DNA of 64,000 bases from Certhia americana (lineage: Eukaryota; Chordata; Aves; Passeriformes; Certhiidae). The stretch is from contig CM031858.1 in NCBI GenBank assembly GCA_018697195.1, positions 127,791,133 to 127,855,132 of the forward strand, given 5' to 3'. The translations under genes were made by a program, and so were the position numbers. This document shows, piece after piece, positions 39,401-51,252 of this stretch (position 1 is its first letter; every line of letters begins with the position of its first letter). The notes beneath the pieces are model-generated. The model did not search any database. It saw only the letters and a list, made by a program, of their open reading frames with translations, and had not been told where the DNA came from.

Positions 39401-42325
39401 GTATCTTAGAGTCAAAGCTTTTCCATGCATTTCATTAAATCTTAATAAATAGTGTTACTTGCTGCTTCACACTTTTCTGGAAAAAAAAATCTTCACAATA
39501 ATTCTGCAAAGAAGTCTTATTCTCAGTTGAGGAGGAGTAATTCTTGCCCTTCAAAAACTTTTCATATTTTATTATTTTTATCTTAGAACATAGGGCTAAT
39601 CGTTTTTCACAGAAGGTTAGTGCTCATCCAATTTCATGGGGTTATTGGTTCATATCACAGATGTAAAAAATGCAAGTGTTGGTTATTTCATCTTTTCTAA
39701 AAATACAGACTGCTGCAGGACAGAATAATGGCATTTGGCTTATCTCTGAAGCACAAATATAACTTTGAGACCACTGGTGCATTTTAGGAAAGTAGCACCA
39801 ATTCCTCATGTAAAACGCCAATCTCATTACAACATTCTCTCAACTGCAGTCCTCCAAAATAGAGTATTAGTACCAACTGCTTTCAATAAATAGAATGTGC
39901 ATGCAACATTACTGGAGTTTTTCTTGTAGGTCACCTGAGGCCAGCTCTTAGTCTCTGAGCCCAGAGGAGAAAATGTCGAGGACAAGAACAATTCTTAGAT
40001 TTGACAGATAAGAACAGGTTGAGGCCAAGTTTATCATGTCTTAGAGACACATTTGGGGGTTTTTTTACATTAGGTGCTCAGATGGGGAATGAGGGACAGA
40101 ATTAATTATTTTGCTTTAATTTAATGGTTTAAAAATGTGGTGTAAAATCTGAACAAACCAATTGCCTTGGTTTCTTCTAACCATTGGAGAGGGATGTTTG
40201 GGAATTTCAGTCTAGTTTTAAAATGCAGTTAATTTTAACATGAGTCCTTACTCTTTTAAAGCTGAATGGAAAACTAATTTGTAGGTTCTGATGCAAATGA
40301 ACTCCTTTTGCAATGTTTAAGTTTCACTGATAATTCAGTGATCATAGCACACATGTATAGAGCACACATATATATCTTATATAGTTAAAGATATCTAGAA
40401 GCAGTGCAGATAATTTGGATTTTGCTGATGTGAAATAGCCTTATAAAAGCAAGAGACTATAAAATAATTCAATAAATCTGTACAAAATATTACTTTGACA
40501 CATGAGATGTATGAATTAGTTTATGAGTGACAGGCATACAGAGCATGTTTCTCTCAATACATTGGCCTCAATTAAAAAAAAAAAAAATCTGGTTTATATG
40601 AATTACAGAATAGTTCTTTCGAGTCACAGCTATAATGAGGCCAGTGCATAACAGCAGACATTATCCAGAGCAATGCTTTCTGCCAGTCCTTGACAGGCTG
40701 TAGGGCAGGCTAAAGACAAGGGCATGAACAAATATATGTCCCTGGATGCTGCTCCTGCCTAAGCAAGCTTAAAGCAGCATTAGAAGGAGGTTAAAAAATA
40801 AGTTTCCAATACATTAGTCTGATACTTATCAGAAATTCCAAATTAATTTAGAAATTTGGCTTATTTACAAAAGTCTACACTTTGTAAAAGTAATTCAATT
40901 AATCCTGGGCTGTAGATTCACACCCACAGGGCATGTGAATCCATTTCCATGGCTTTAGTTGCTGCTAACATTTCATTCAGATATGAGCAAATGTGTCAAT
41001 CCTGTCTCTCACTGCTAGGAAGTCATTAGAGATAAGTTTTTGTTTAGGGATGTTTCTTTCCTTAGCAGAAGGATTCCTTTTGGCTTTCCTGTTGCACTGC
41101 AGTTCTAAACATTATTGCTATATGATTCTGCTCAGCAATCATATGCATGTTCCACTTCTTTCTTATCTACCATGTGATGCATTACTGTGAGTGAAGCAAA
41201 ATCAATTTTTTTCAGTAGGTCATTTAGCTAAACATTACCTTCCACTCTGATAATATACATTGATACTAAAGAGAAAAGATGACTGCAGCACCCTGAACTC
41301 TGTAGGATGATGACACAGTTCAAAGGACCAAGGATATATATACAATTCTTTCAAACTGAATGGCTAGTCAAAAACTGTGATCCTTGAGTTATTTTGGATA
41401 GAAGGAAAAGACAATGATGAAGCCAGGTTATTTTGATACATTGCCATTCATACTTCTATGATGCATGAGAAACACTGCTTTACTCTGCACTTGAGGAAAT
41501 CAAGCACTGCAAAATCATCTGCATTAACCTCAAAATTCTTTCAGGAGTTCTCTCCCAGATGTTTCAAAAGGGTTGTTTTTGGGGTTTGGTTTTAGTTTTC
41601 TTGGGGAGGGGTGTGCTTTTTTATGTCTTTTTCTCCCCCTTTTCTGTATCTTTTGCTGTCATTTGTCTCTGATTTTCTCTTTTGTATATTTATATGCACT
41701 AAAATAATACCCTGCCTCTTAAAGGACACCACATCTGATTCTTAGATTGGCCAGGTATTTTATGAAAGGAACCTCGCTTGATTCTACAAAGCACTACTCA
41801 ATTCACCTTGCAAGTGTAATTATACTGCATTAACAACATTGCACTGATATGCATATAAATATGTGAAATCATATAAACTATATGAAATTTAACCCAGATA
41901 TCAGTATCTGTAAATACTTTGAGCTGTCTTAAAAGGGCAGATGTCTAATTTTCATCTGATGCTCATATGAAGTAGGCCAAACATAGTTTATATAATCAGG
42001 ACATTCACACAAAACTGGAGTAAGTATTCACTCTAAACTCACTGGTAGAATGAAGATCTCATGACTTTCAACAAAATTAGTGCTTGTAATAATAAGATGT
42101 TGGTAAAGAATTCAAAATTGTGTGAAAATATATATAAATGCAATCAGCACAATAGTATAGAATCAAAATAAAATATGGTAGGGTCAGTGTTGGTCCATTC
42201 ATACTGCCAAAAATTTAAAAATATGTGAAGTCAAAAGGAAGTGTTTCAATGAATATTACAACAGCAGGTGCAAAAGCATTGCTGCCATCTGCAAAATAGA
42301 TTCAGCAACTCTCTTTAAAGGTGTT
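33476..42325. other. Gene-free AT-rich DNA
   Basis: Nearly 9 kb without a recognisable gene, LTR end pair, CR1 piece or RNA gene. Open frames are about 100 codons or fewer and featureless. A-runs occur near 36000 and 40574. Parts may be intronic to an unseen gene, but I saw no convincing exon. Confidence 0.6.
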
Positions 42326-42354
42326 GATTTGATTTGATTTGATTTGATTTGATT
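42326..42354. repeat. (GATTT)n microsatellite, about 5.8 copies
   Basis: Five perfect GATTT units from 42326 to 42350, plus GATT. Confidence 0.97.
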
Positions 42355-45300
42355 GATCTAGTGCTCATCCTCTTAGGCATGTATTCATTTTCATAGTACC
42401 CAGCAAGTGAGAGAAGTACAACACAGAGAAATTTGACAGCCTAATTTTAATAATATTTAATGCTTATATGGAGCATGTTGTATATTCAAAGGACTGTACA
42501 AATAGTAACCAACTTATAAAAAATAGTGTTATTCTTTCTCTATCTCATGATATTAATGAAGCATATTACTTATTCTCAAATCTACTCTTTCATGTTTTTA
42601 GCTCCTTGCACTTGAGCATTTTATAGCAAACTCTAGAGATCAATTTGTACAGCTAAGAAGGATGCATACATGCATAATACATTTACACACTCCTCCTTAA
42701 ATAGTGTCTGCTGCAGAATGTCAACAAGTCTTAGAATGAGGTATCCCAGAAAGATTCTGGCTTTGTGATATTGTGAATTAGTTGTTGATAGAACTTAAAG
42801 GAGCTCAGATAAAATTAGAGTTGGTCACAATTTTTCTGAGAAAAAGTTACTCTCAGAGAATGATGGTATCTCAGAAGTCCTTGAATGTATAGTCCAGCTT
42901 GTCTGTGGAAAGAAAGCCCTGGGACAAGGGTAAAGGACATCCAGCCCTGAGTAGCCCCATAAATTTTTGGGTCCAGTGTAGCAAATTCTCACTGCACCCA
43001 GTGCTGGACCTGGAAAGATGCCTTTCCAACTTTCTCAGTGTCGACCTGGAACCTTTTGATTCCTTGCAAGTCTGAGCATTTGTACTTTATTTTAGTCTCC
43101 AGGTGTGCTCATGAGCCACTGTCCCTGATTGCTCACATTTCCTGCATGCTGAATTATGATTGGGCATCTGAATTCAGGATAAGCCAGCTACATTTGCTGA
43201 TGGGGAAGACTGGAGATAAGAGAACTGATAGAGAGTCCCCTGTGCCCTGGAATTACCCTGTCAGAGACAGCAGCTCGTGAGCATTTGAAACTGAGCTGAG
43301 TTTCAGCGTGGTTACTAACAGCACCAGTGAGATTTTTTGACATGTGGACTTTGCTCTTGATGGGGACAAGCAAAATTTTGTTCTTCCCTACATCTCATAA
43401 ATCCTGGACAAAAGGGACTGAAACCGGAACTTTGGAACATGGCCTCTTACATGGAATTTCAGGTCTAAATTAAATATTTTATGTCAGAAATTTTAAAGAA
43501 CTATTTTTTGATTTGAGGGATTAATTTTGTCTGAAGATTTGAGATTTGGAGTCTATTTTGTACTGAAACACATAATTTGTGTCCAAAATTTCAGATTACT
43601 GAAAAAGAAGGACTCTAATTACCAAGATCAAAGTAAAATCTTGCAAGCTTTGTGACAAATATTTTCCCTGCCTTGTTTCAGCTTTTAGCAAATTTTTGAG
43701 GACAGTGATGGGGAGAAAAGTGGGTGTTTGAAGTGATATTATAGATCAGGTTGGTAAATCACTGTGTTGAATGGTTGTGGAAAATTAATAATGGCTATTT
43801 AATTGATTTTGTGTTTTGAAGATAAAATGTGACAGGAATACTAAGTATGATTACTCCTATGCTTAATCTTTTATGTAAGGTTTCTGGTAGTTTGCATATT
43901 GGCTTCAGTGTCCTTCACACTTCTCAGTTTGCCTAAATAATTGCATTCTGCTTACTGTTATTTTTGTCTACAATTTCAACTGCTTATGTTATTTATCATT
44001 TCCTGTTCAGTGCTACTCTGACCTACTAATTCTTTCATTTTGATTCAAAGTTTAAGTCATCCCCAGTGAGTGTCTGAGATCAGGATAAAGAAAAATGTAT
44101 TTCTTTTTTGGAATTGCTGACAAACTAATATCAGATGAGGAGTAATAAAAGAAGTTGGAAGATGTCGGAGGATGGACATTCACTTAAATGGCTACTCAAC
44201 TAAGAGCAGAGTAGATTGTGTTGAAGAGTTTCATGGCTTATTTTGAAAATAAAACAAATAAATAAAAGAAAATGTTTGCACTTTCATATCTTTAAGAGTT
44301 CCTACCAGTTGTAGGAAGCACGTGGAAGCATATGGATAATGGAGGTTTTACCTGACAAGCTAGCTCAAGCATAATAATAAACAAGAGGAAAATTCAGGCA
44401 GTCTTGAATAAAACAGAATTTCAGTGTCGCTGATATGGGCAGATATGAAAGTCTGAGAATGAAACATAAATATGAGAATAAATATATGGGGCAAATGCAT
44501 GCATGTTTACATGAAAAAAAGATGAAAATATACCTATTTTTTTTTTTTGTCAAGATTGGAGAGAATTCTATGACAATTTTTCCCATAATATATAATGACT
44601 CTGTATTGAAATGTATTACATTTTTCAAACTCAAGAATACAATTTGGATTTAAGAATATTTAATATATGGCATACTAAGAATTAATTGATGCTGATGGAA
44701 CAGGGAAAATCAATTACATAACTGATGGATGTAACTTATATCCGTATAAAGAGGAGTAAGAATTTGCAGTGAGAAATCATCAGTAAAAATTCTGGAGACA
44801 AGAAGGCTCTTTCACGACAAGAGGACAAAAATTTCTGAAGAGGAGAAAAAAAACCCTGTGTGACTTTGCTTCCTTTCCTAGGAAACTAAGGATTTTAGCA
44901 CTGTTATTTTACCATGTGAATCTTTCATAGTTACTGCTTTGCCACTTTCTGCTCTAATTATGGCAGCAAAAAATTCTCTCATCTAAAACACTCAGAAGTT
45001 TCTTCTAGAACAGTATGACTTCCTGCTTTGTAGGAGCAGTACAGGGCACATGGTCCCTATGCCCAAAGGTTTACATAGGCCATCAGATCATTTCCCAATG
45101 TAACTGGGGGAATCAGCTCTGCTTTGAGAAGCCATTTAGCATTTGGACTTGCTCTAGGCTATCAGTCAAGTACCTCTTGTCCCTGAAAAAATGCCCCTGC
45201 AAAATTTGTGCTTCATGGTGAGATAACATTATTTTGAGTCTTTCTGTTCTCCACTTAGTCCAATAGAAATCCAGATTCAATAACACTGAGAACACATTAG

Positions 45301-45740
45301 AAATCCTTCCTCTCATACTTGCTTTTACCTAAATAATGAGTTGAGCAGGTTCTTATGGAAGACCATTTACTTTATGGCCTGTCTTGGAGAAAAGGGACAC
45401 CTTGTAAGCGACACACAGTGTAATATAGTATCTTGAACATTATGCACGTCTGAGTCTTTTACTTACATTGTTTTCAAAGCTGCATCTAAATTATACCTCT
45501 ATTATTATGAGCAAATCAGTCTGTATTGTCAAAAATGGAAAAGATATCAATGAAACTATATGTCTGCATTAATTTTCTGGCTATTATTTGCTTTCTAAGG
45601 GAACATTTTCATGCTTTCATCAAGCTAGTTGATCCCCTCAAGAAGCAGCAAGGGTGGGTTACTCCACTGAGGGAAGGGAGCTTAGGAGTTGAGAGTGATA
45701 GCAAACTGGCATCCAGACAGAATCCTGTTGTCCCTAAACG
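42355..45740. other. Gene-free DNA, with a GC-elevated block
   Basis: No gene supported. About 42890-43440 is clearly richer in G and C than its neighbours and reads like an old interspersed repeat or LTR, but I found no TG...CA ends with flanking duplications and cannot name a family. The remainder is AT-rich. Confidence 0.5.
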
Positions 45741-46410
45741 AGAAGAGAAGAGAAGAGAAGAGAAGAGAAGAGAAGAGAAGAGAAGAGAAGAGAAGAGATA
45801 CAGAGGAAGAGAAGAGACCGAGCAAGAGAAGAGAAGAGAAGAGAAGAGAAGACGCAAGATAAGATGAAAAAGAGAAGATAAGATAAGAGAGAAAGAAAGA
45901 ANNNNNNNNNNNNNNNNNNNNNNNNNNNNNNNNNNNNNNNNNNNNNNNNNNNNNNNNNNNNNNNNNNNNNNNNNNNNNNNNNNNNNNNNNNNNNNNNNNN
46001 NNNNNNNNNNNNNNNNNNNNNNNNNNNNNNNNNNNNNNNNNNNNNNNNNNNNNNNNNNNNNNNNNNNNNNNNNNNNNNNNNNNNNNNNNNNNNNNNNNNN
46101 NNNNNNNNNNNNNNNNNNNNNNNNNNNNNNNNNNNNNNNNNNNNNNNNNNNNNNNNNNNNNNNNNNNNNNNNNNNNNNNNNNNNNNNNNNNNNNNNNNNN
46201 NNNNNNNNNNNNNNNNNNNNNNNNNNNNNNNNNNNNNNNNNNNNNNNNNNNNNNNNNNNNNNNNNNNNNNNNNNNNNNNNNNNNAGAGAAGAGAAGAGAA
46301 GAGAAGAGAAGAGAAGAGAAGAGAAGAGAAGAGAAGAGAAGAGAAGAGAAGAGAAGAGAAGAGAAGAGAAGAGAAGAGAAGAGAAGAGAAGAGAAGAGAA
46401 GAGAAGAGAG
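45741..46410. repeat. (AGAAG)n purine-only pentanucleotide array
   Basis: The left part is perfect from 45741 to about 45797, then degenerates through GA-rich variants to 45901. The right part (46285-46410) is almost perfect. The + strand is nearly all purine, so the tract can adopt triplex (H-DNA) structure and is difficult to sequence, which fits the N gap in its middle. A five-base unit is open in every frame, so it produces long artificial frames on both strands (repeating LLFSS on the minus strand). Confidence 0.98.
45902..46284. other. Assembly gap (383 N) inside the AGAAG array
   Basis: 383 N; unlike the 100-N gap, this looks like an estimated size. The true repeat length is unknown. 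Confidence 0.99.
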
Positions 46411-46423
46411 AAGATCCAGTGAG

Positions 46424-46515
46424 AGTGGATCAGGGCTGATCCACTAGGTGATCTAGGTGAGAGCCTAGACATCCCCAAAAAATTTTTTGTAACCTCCTCA
46501 GATACATCTGAGGAG
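46424..46515. repeat. Four consecutive short inverted repeats
   Basis: In 92 bp: arms 46424-46433 / 46436-46445 (10 bp, 2-base spacer); arms 46452-46457 / 46464-46469 (6 bp, TCTAGG/CCTAGA); palindrome CAAAAAATTTTTTG at 46476-46489; arms 46494-46503 / 46506-46515 (10 bp, CTCCTCAGAT/ATCTGAGGAG, 2-base spacer). All arms match perfectly. The string of hairpins begins just after the AGAAG array and could stall replication or fold as RNA if transcribed. Confidence 0.9.
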
Positions 46516-46860
46516 AAGGCAGGAAAAAAAGCCAGTGCAGTGAGGTCAGAGCCAGGACTGGACACAGGCACACTTGGATGGCTCAGGGGAGCATCTGGGA
46601 CAGGGACTGAGCTGGGATGAACTCCCAAGCCAAAGGGCTGGGTGTGTGGGGGAGCCCCAGATGAGGCTCCTCATAGCTCAGCTTTGCAGGGATCTTTGCA
46701 CAGCTCTCCCCTAGGCTGTGCTGTCCATCCCAGCACTCACCTGCAGCAGCTCCAGATGAGCACTCAGGAGTGAGGAGACCTCCTGTGCAGAGTCAGCACT
46801 GTGGCCTGTGACTGATACATGGTGGTCTGTTGTGTGACTTTTGAGGTTTGTCTTGCATGT
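46516..46860. other. GC-rich block of unknown origin
   Basis: About 350 bp clearly richer in GC than its neighbours, containing more short inverted repeats such as ATGAGG-CT-CCTCAT at 46661-46674. It may be a decayed retroviral or satellite-associated piece. No coding similarity or LTR ends were recognised. Confidence 0.5.
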
Positions 46861-49800
46861 GTTCTACCTTGGTGTCAGTTACTGTTGAAAAACAGAATTA
46901 ATTTCCTAGTAATTCCAAGAAAAACATACAAACAAGCAAACAAAAACAGGCAAAAAACCCAACAAAACAAAATAAAACACAAAGTGAAAAAACAGCTCTA
47001 AACCCCACAAAGTTCCTTAAAGTACTTGGAGGAAAGGTAATTAAATACATAATTATTCCAAAAATTGAGGCAGAGGTGGGTCACTGAAGCAAGCGAGGCC
47101 ATAATCGAGCAGAAGAATATATTTCAAAGTTCGTAACACTATTTTGCCCTATTTCTTAACTTTTATGAAACAATGAGCCTCTAGAAGAAATTAATTTCAA
47201 GTATAGTGTATCCATGAAGTTTTTTGGCTTCTTCTTTCACTTCGTGACTATCCCAGCATCTATCATTATCCTCTCCAGCTTCACAGCTCTGATCCTCTGT
47301 TCTTGGCTGTGTCAGATGCTTTTAACTATGCTTCTGTCTCTACTTCAATCATCCCCTAGGCCCATAACAACAATTTAAACCATTCCATATTCAATATAAT
47401 TTTCAGCTCATTCTTCAGTTGTTCTGGCTCTCTTACTGCCTCACTAAGTGATCAGAATGATCAAAGGAAAAATCCTAGTTTTTTACAATGGTTAGCAAAT
47501 CTACATGTATTTGAGGGACTCAGTTCTGAGCTAGGTGATAAAGTTCATGCTCATATGACCCCAAATTTTTTATCAGCTGCCTTAGGAAACCTTACTTCAC
47601 AAGGTAAGATGGAAAGGAGAAAATTATGCAGCAGAAGGGAACAGCTGGTGCACTCCTACACATGTGCAGGAGCCCAGATGCACAAACATTTGGACCTGTA
47701 ATTATAGAAGCTTGGCAGCTTTAGTTCCTTGCAAGATTTAGTGTGACTGAAGATTGGTGAACCACATTGTCCTCAGAATCTTGTGTGCATTGCTTGTACC
47801 ATCTTTAAAAATACTGACGATGGGTGGACAGGGGTGTAAATATTTTCATTGAAAATAAGAATGCATATATAGGTCAGTAAGCTGACAGTAGCTCTGAACA
47901 CTTGGATTTAATGATAAATTCTTAGTCTAAGGATTTATAAGAAATCACAGGAAGCAAGAGGAACCAGGAAATCACAGCTGCAGTTTCTGATCTTATGTTC
48001 AGTTACCTCTCAGAAGTATTGCAGCATCTTGGAATTACATACAATTTATACTGTCATCCTGATACTTTTTAAGTTTTCAGGGACTTGGACTTTCATAACA
48101 AGACTTCTTATAGTCATCACAACAAATGCTAAGAAATATGTATTTGTAATGGTTTAGGTGTTATGACTAAATAGGGATTTGCACTGTAGTATTGTGTCCT
48201 GGATCTGTACTAGTATATTTGAGCTGTCTTTTGATGGTGGGAAATGAATAAATTATTTCAGGATGAATGACAATATTCTCCTTATTATCCCTCATCTGGA
48301 CTGGGTTCAGTGACTTTACAAATGTGCAGTTAAGCTAAATTACATACTACCCTCAATTTAAACTCTTTCTTGTTCATTGTGTATGTAAAGGTTAAAAGTT
48401 GCTACTTTAACAAACCTACAAAATATCTTCATGGTATGAACATATCCCAAATCAGAAAGGCACTCTTGTCACCTTGAAGGATATATCTGGCACTTTTTAG
48501 GTAAAATGATTCATTTTCTTCTTAATCTCTTATTTCAGCTTGTTTTTACTTATTTTTTATTCTTTGTTGTACAGGAAGTAGCCTTGATGAGAATTCCATA
48601 AACTTGAAGTTCTTAATTTGATTTATTGATTTCCAAGTTTTAACTCTCTAGAAAATATAGGTCTTTGATAGCATATACAGCCTTAATGCATTAGATGCCA
48701 AAAATTGTAATTTAAAAAGTAACAATGTAAGCAGCTGCAATTTTTGCAGACATACCATGAAAATATCAGATAGCTTTTGGATATTATGCAAGGAATTTTT
48801 TCTATTAATTAAATCTAAATGTACAATCATTAAGGAATCTGAGAAGCCTTCTGTCACGAACTTAAGTTTCAGAAGAGTTTAAAATATATAAAAATGATAT
48901 TAAAACAAAAGCATGATATTTCTTAGAAACCAGTCACCACTCACCACATCTGGTTTAATAATTTATTTATATGTGAATTTTAAATTTTGCTTCAAGGAAC
49001 CTAAAATCCTTTTTAAATTAAGAATATTTAAAATTTACACTCAACATATTTCCAGATTTTCTTCCTGTTTAACTGTCCTTCTAAAGCTGGATCTTACCAT
49101 GCTAAGCCCAGTTTGATTTCATGCAGCCTTGGCATTACTTCTGCATATGTTGATACCATCAGCCTGTAACACATAGAAGAAGGAAGTTACTTTTCCAGCT
49201 CCAGGTAAGAGTGATCATGAATTCAATATGCCAGCAGAGAAATTCAAACACAGGTCAAGTATCCTGTATCCTATTAGTGCTCTTGGATTGCTATATGTCA
49301 TCTGGGGGTTTTTTTGAGTCATCTCAGTTCAACTTTAGGCAAGCTGTTTTTTGGTTTAAACATTAAAAAGACAATTTTATAAAAAGAGGATATGATTTTA
49401 TAAATCACAAACAGTAACATCCAGTTTTGAGCGAAACCAGGCTAGCAAAATTCTGTCCATAGAAAAGATAAGATGCAAATCTCCGATACCTCCAGAGGAG
49501 TGGCATTTTTACCAGATAAATCCAGTAACAAAAGATAGATTGGAACAGAAGGAAACAATCCTACCTGGAAATCACTAAGAAAGTATTCTTTCAAAGATAT
49601 TGAAATCCATGGCAAAATGCATAATCATAGTGGAATCAAGGCTCTTTACAATAGTCTTTGTTTTAAAGAAAGAAGTTACATGAAAATATGAGAGGAACAG
49701 AGAACTGGGAATCATCTATATAGTCACTACATGAAATTCCCAAGGAGTTGAATGCTTTATGTCTTAATTTCTGACATGAGCTAGCCTATTTGTTTGTACA

Positions 49801-51235
49801 GCAAGTCCTCAAGCATATTGATGTAATAAACCAAAGAATTTGTCTTACTGTTTAGATTCACATTGCAAAACTGTATAAATAATTTCAAATTTAGGCTAAT
49901 CAATGTACTTTTTTTCTGAATTAGCTGTGTAGTCTATAGACTTGCTATAAAATTGGACTATATTGTTGAAAATATGTTGCCTGTAGAATTTCTAGTATGG
50001 AACACAAAAGTGTTCTCTTTCTATTTAAAGCAACAACAGCATTCTTTGCATAACCTAAAACCATCACATTAGATATAGGTTTCTTTCAGTGGATCCCTAC
50101 TGAAAAAGACATTTTCTAGAAAGATTTTAATGCTGAAGGAAACAGTTCACAATTTGCTTCAAAGGTAATATACCTTTCTGTGTTTCTTAACTGCACCTTT
50201 CATTGGAAATTTGAAGGAAAATAAAGTGGAGGCTGAATAAAATTTATTACTGGTCTTTTTCCTACTGTGTGCTGCATTTTACTTCCAATTACATCGAGAT
50301 TCTTATGAACTAATCACCCATTGGGCCTTAGGTGTGATCTGACCATAACAAAAATATAGGGAAGCAGAAGTAGGGGGACAACAAAGGCAAGAAACAGGTG
50401 ACATGTCCCCTGACACATGGATTGGTGATTGATCTTCTAATTGTGCGCCCCAAACACATTTTATGCTTAGACGGAAATAAACATTATTGATAGGCCTTGC
50501 TCGATATCTGTGCTCCATATGGCTTTCCTTCCTGTGCTTGATTAATAATAGAGAGCATTTTAACCTTGAAAGAGGCTGGTAAAACTTCAGAAAGATAAAC
50601 CTCCATCAGTGAACAGTGTCTATTATGTAGTCTCTACTACGGCAATGATTGATTTCTAGATGAATGACCTTGAAATTTACTTTTCAAATCTATTTGCCTG
50701 ATAGAAATCTTGGTGACCTCAGAAAGGTTTGTTTTTCTTGTATATATTTACATATTATCATTTGCATTCTCTTTACTTACTGCTCAACATATCACTTCAC
50801 TTGGAGCATTATTTTAATATTTTAACCTGTAACTGTATGTAGGGCTTATGAAAAATTACTAGCATTTATGTTAAAGAAAGTTGTGTGTGCATGGTTGTAA
50901 ATATGACTTGACATGATAGCCCTAGGAAAGAAATAAATTTATTTAACTTTCATAAGGACATCAGGATATACCATTCCTGACTTAGCCCTATAGAGAACAA
51001 AATGCAGCAGTTCTACTTCAGCAAATGCTGACATAAACAAAATAATATTCTGCATTTTAAATTTTCTTCAAATCCCCCCTCTACACACTGAAATTTTACA
51101 ATAGAGCTGTTTTATGTGTGAATCAAAATGGGACTGTTGTAGAATATGTCACATCTTCAAAGTAAGTTACCATTATTACTTCCCATGCTAACAAATGTTT
51201 TCTGGTTTTCCATCAGCACAGGCAATAAAATACAG
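46861..51235. other. Gene-free AT-rich DNA
   Basis: Begins with a CAAA-rich low-complexity stretch (about 46920-46990). A pyrimidine-rich part follows at about 47230-47460. No gene or mobile element recognised. Confidence 0.6.
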
Positions 51236-51252
51236 AAAAAAAAAAAAAAAAA
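51236..51252 (+). repeat. Poly(A) run, A17
   Basis: Seventeen A; no gene-like sequence upstream. Confidence 0.97.

Noticed and set aside
45526..45867. 113-codon + frame ending in REEKR repeats
   Set aside because: Same array read on the other strand; no domain before it.
45609..46628. 339-codon minus-strand open frame
   Set aside because: Its core is the AGAAG array read as repeating LLFSS plus the N gap. A five-base repeat without stops is open in all frames, so this is not a gene.
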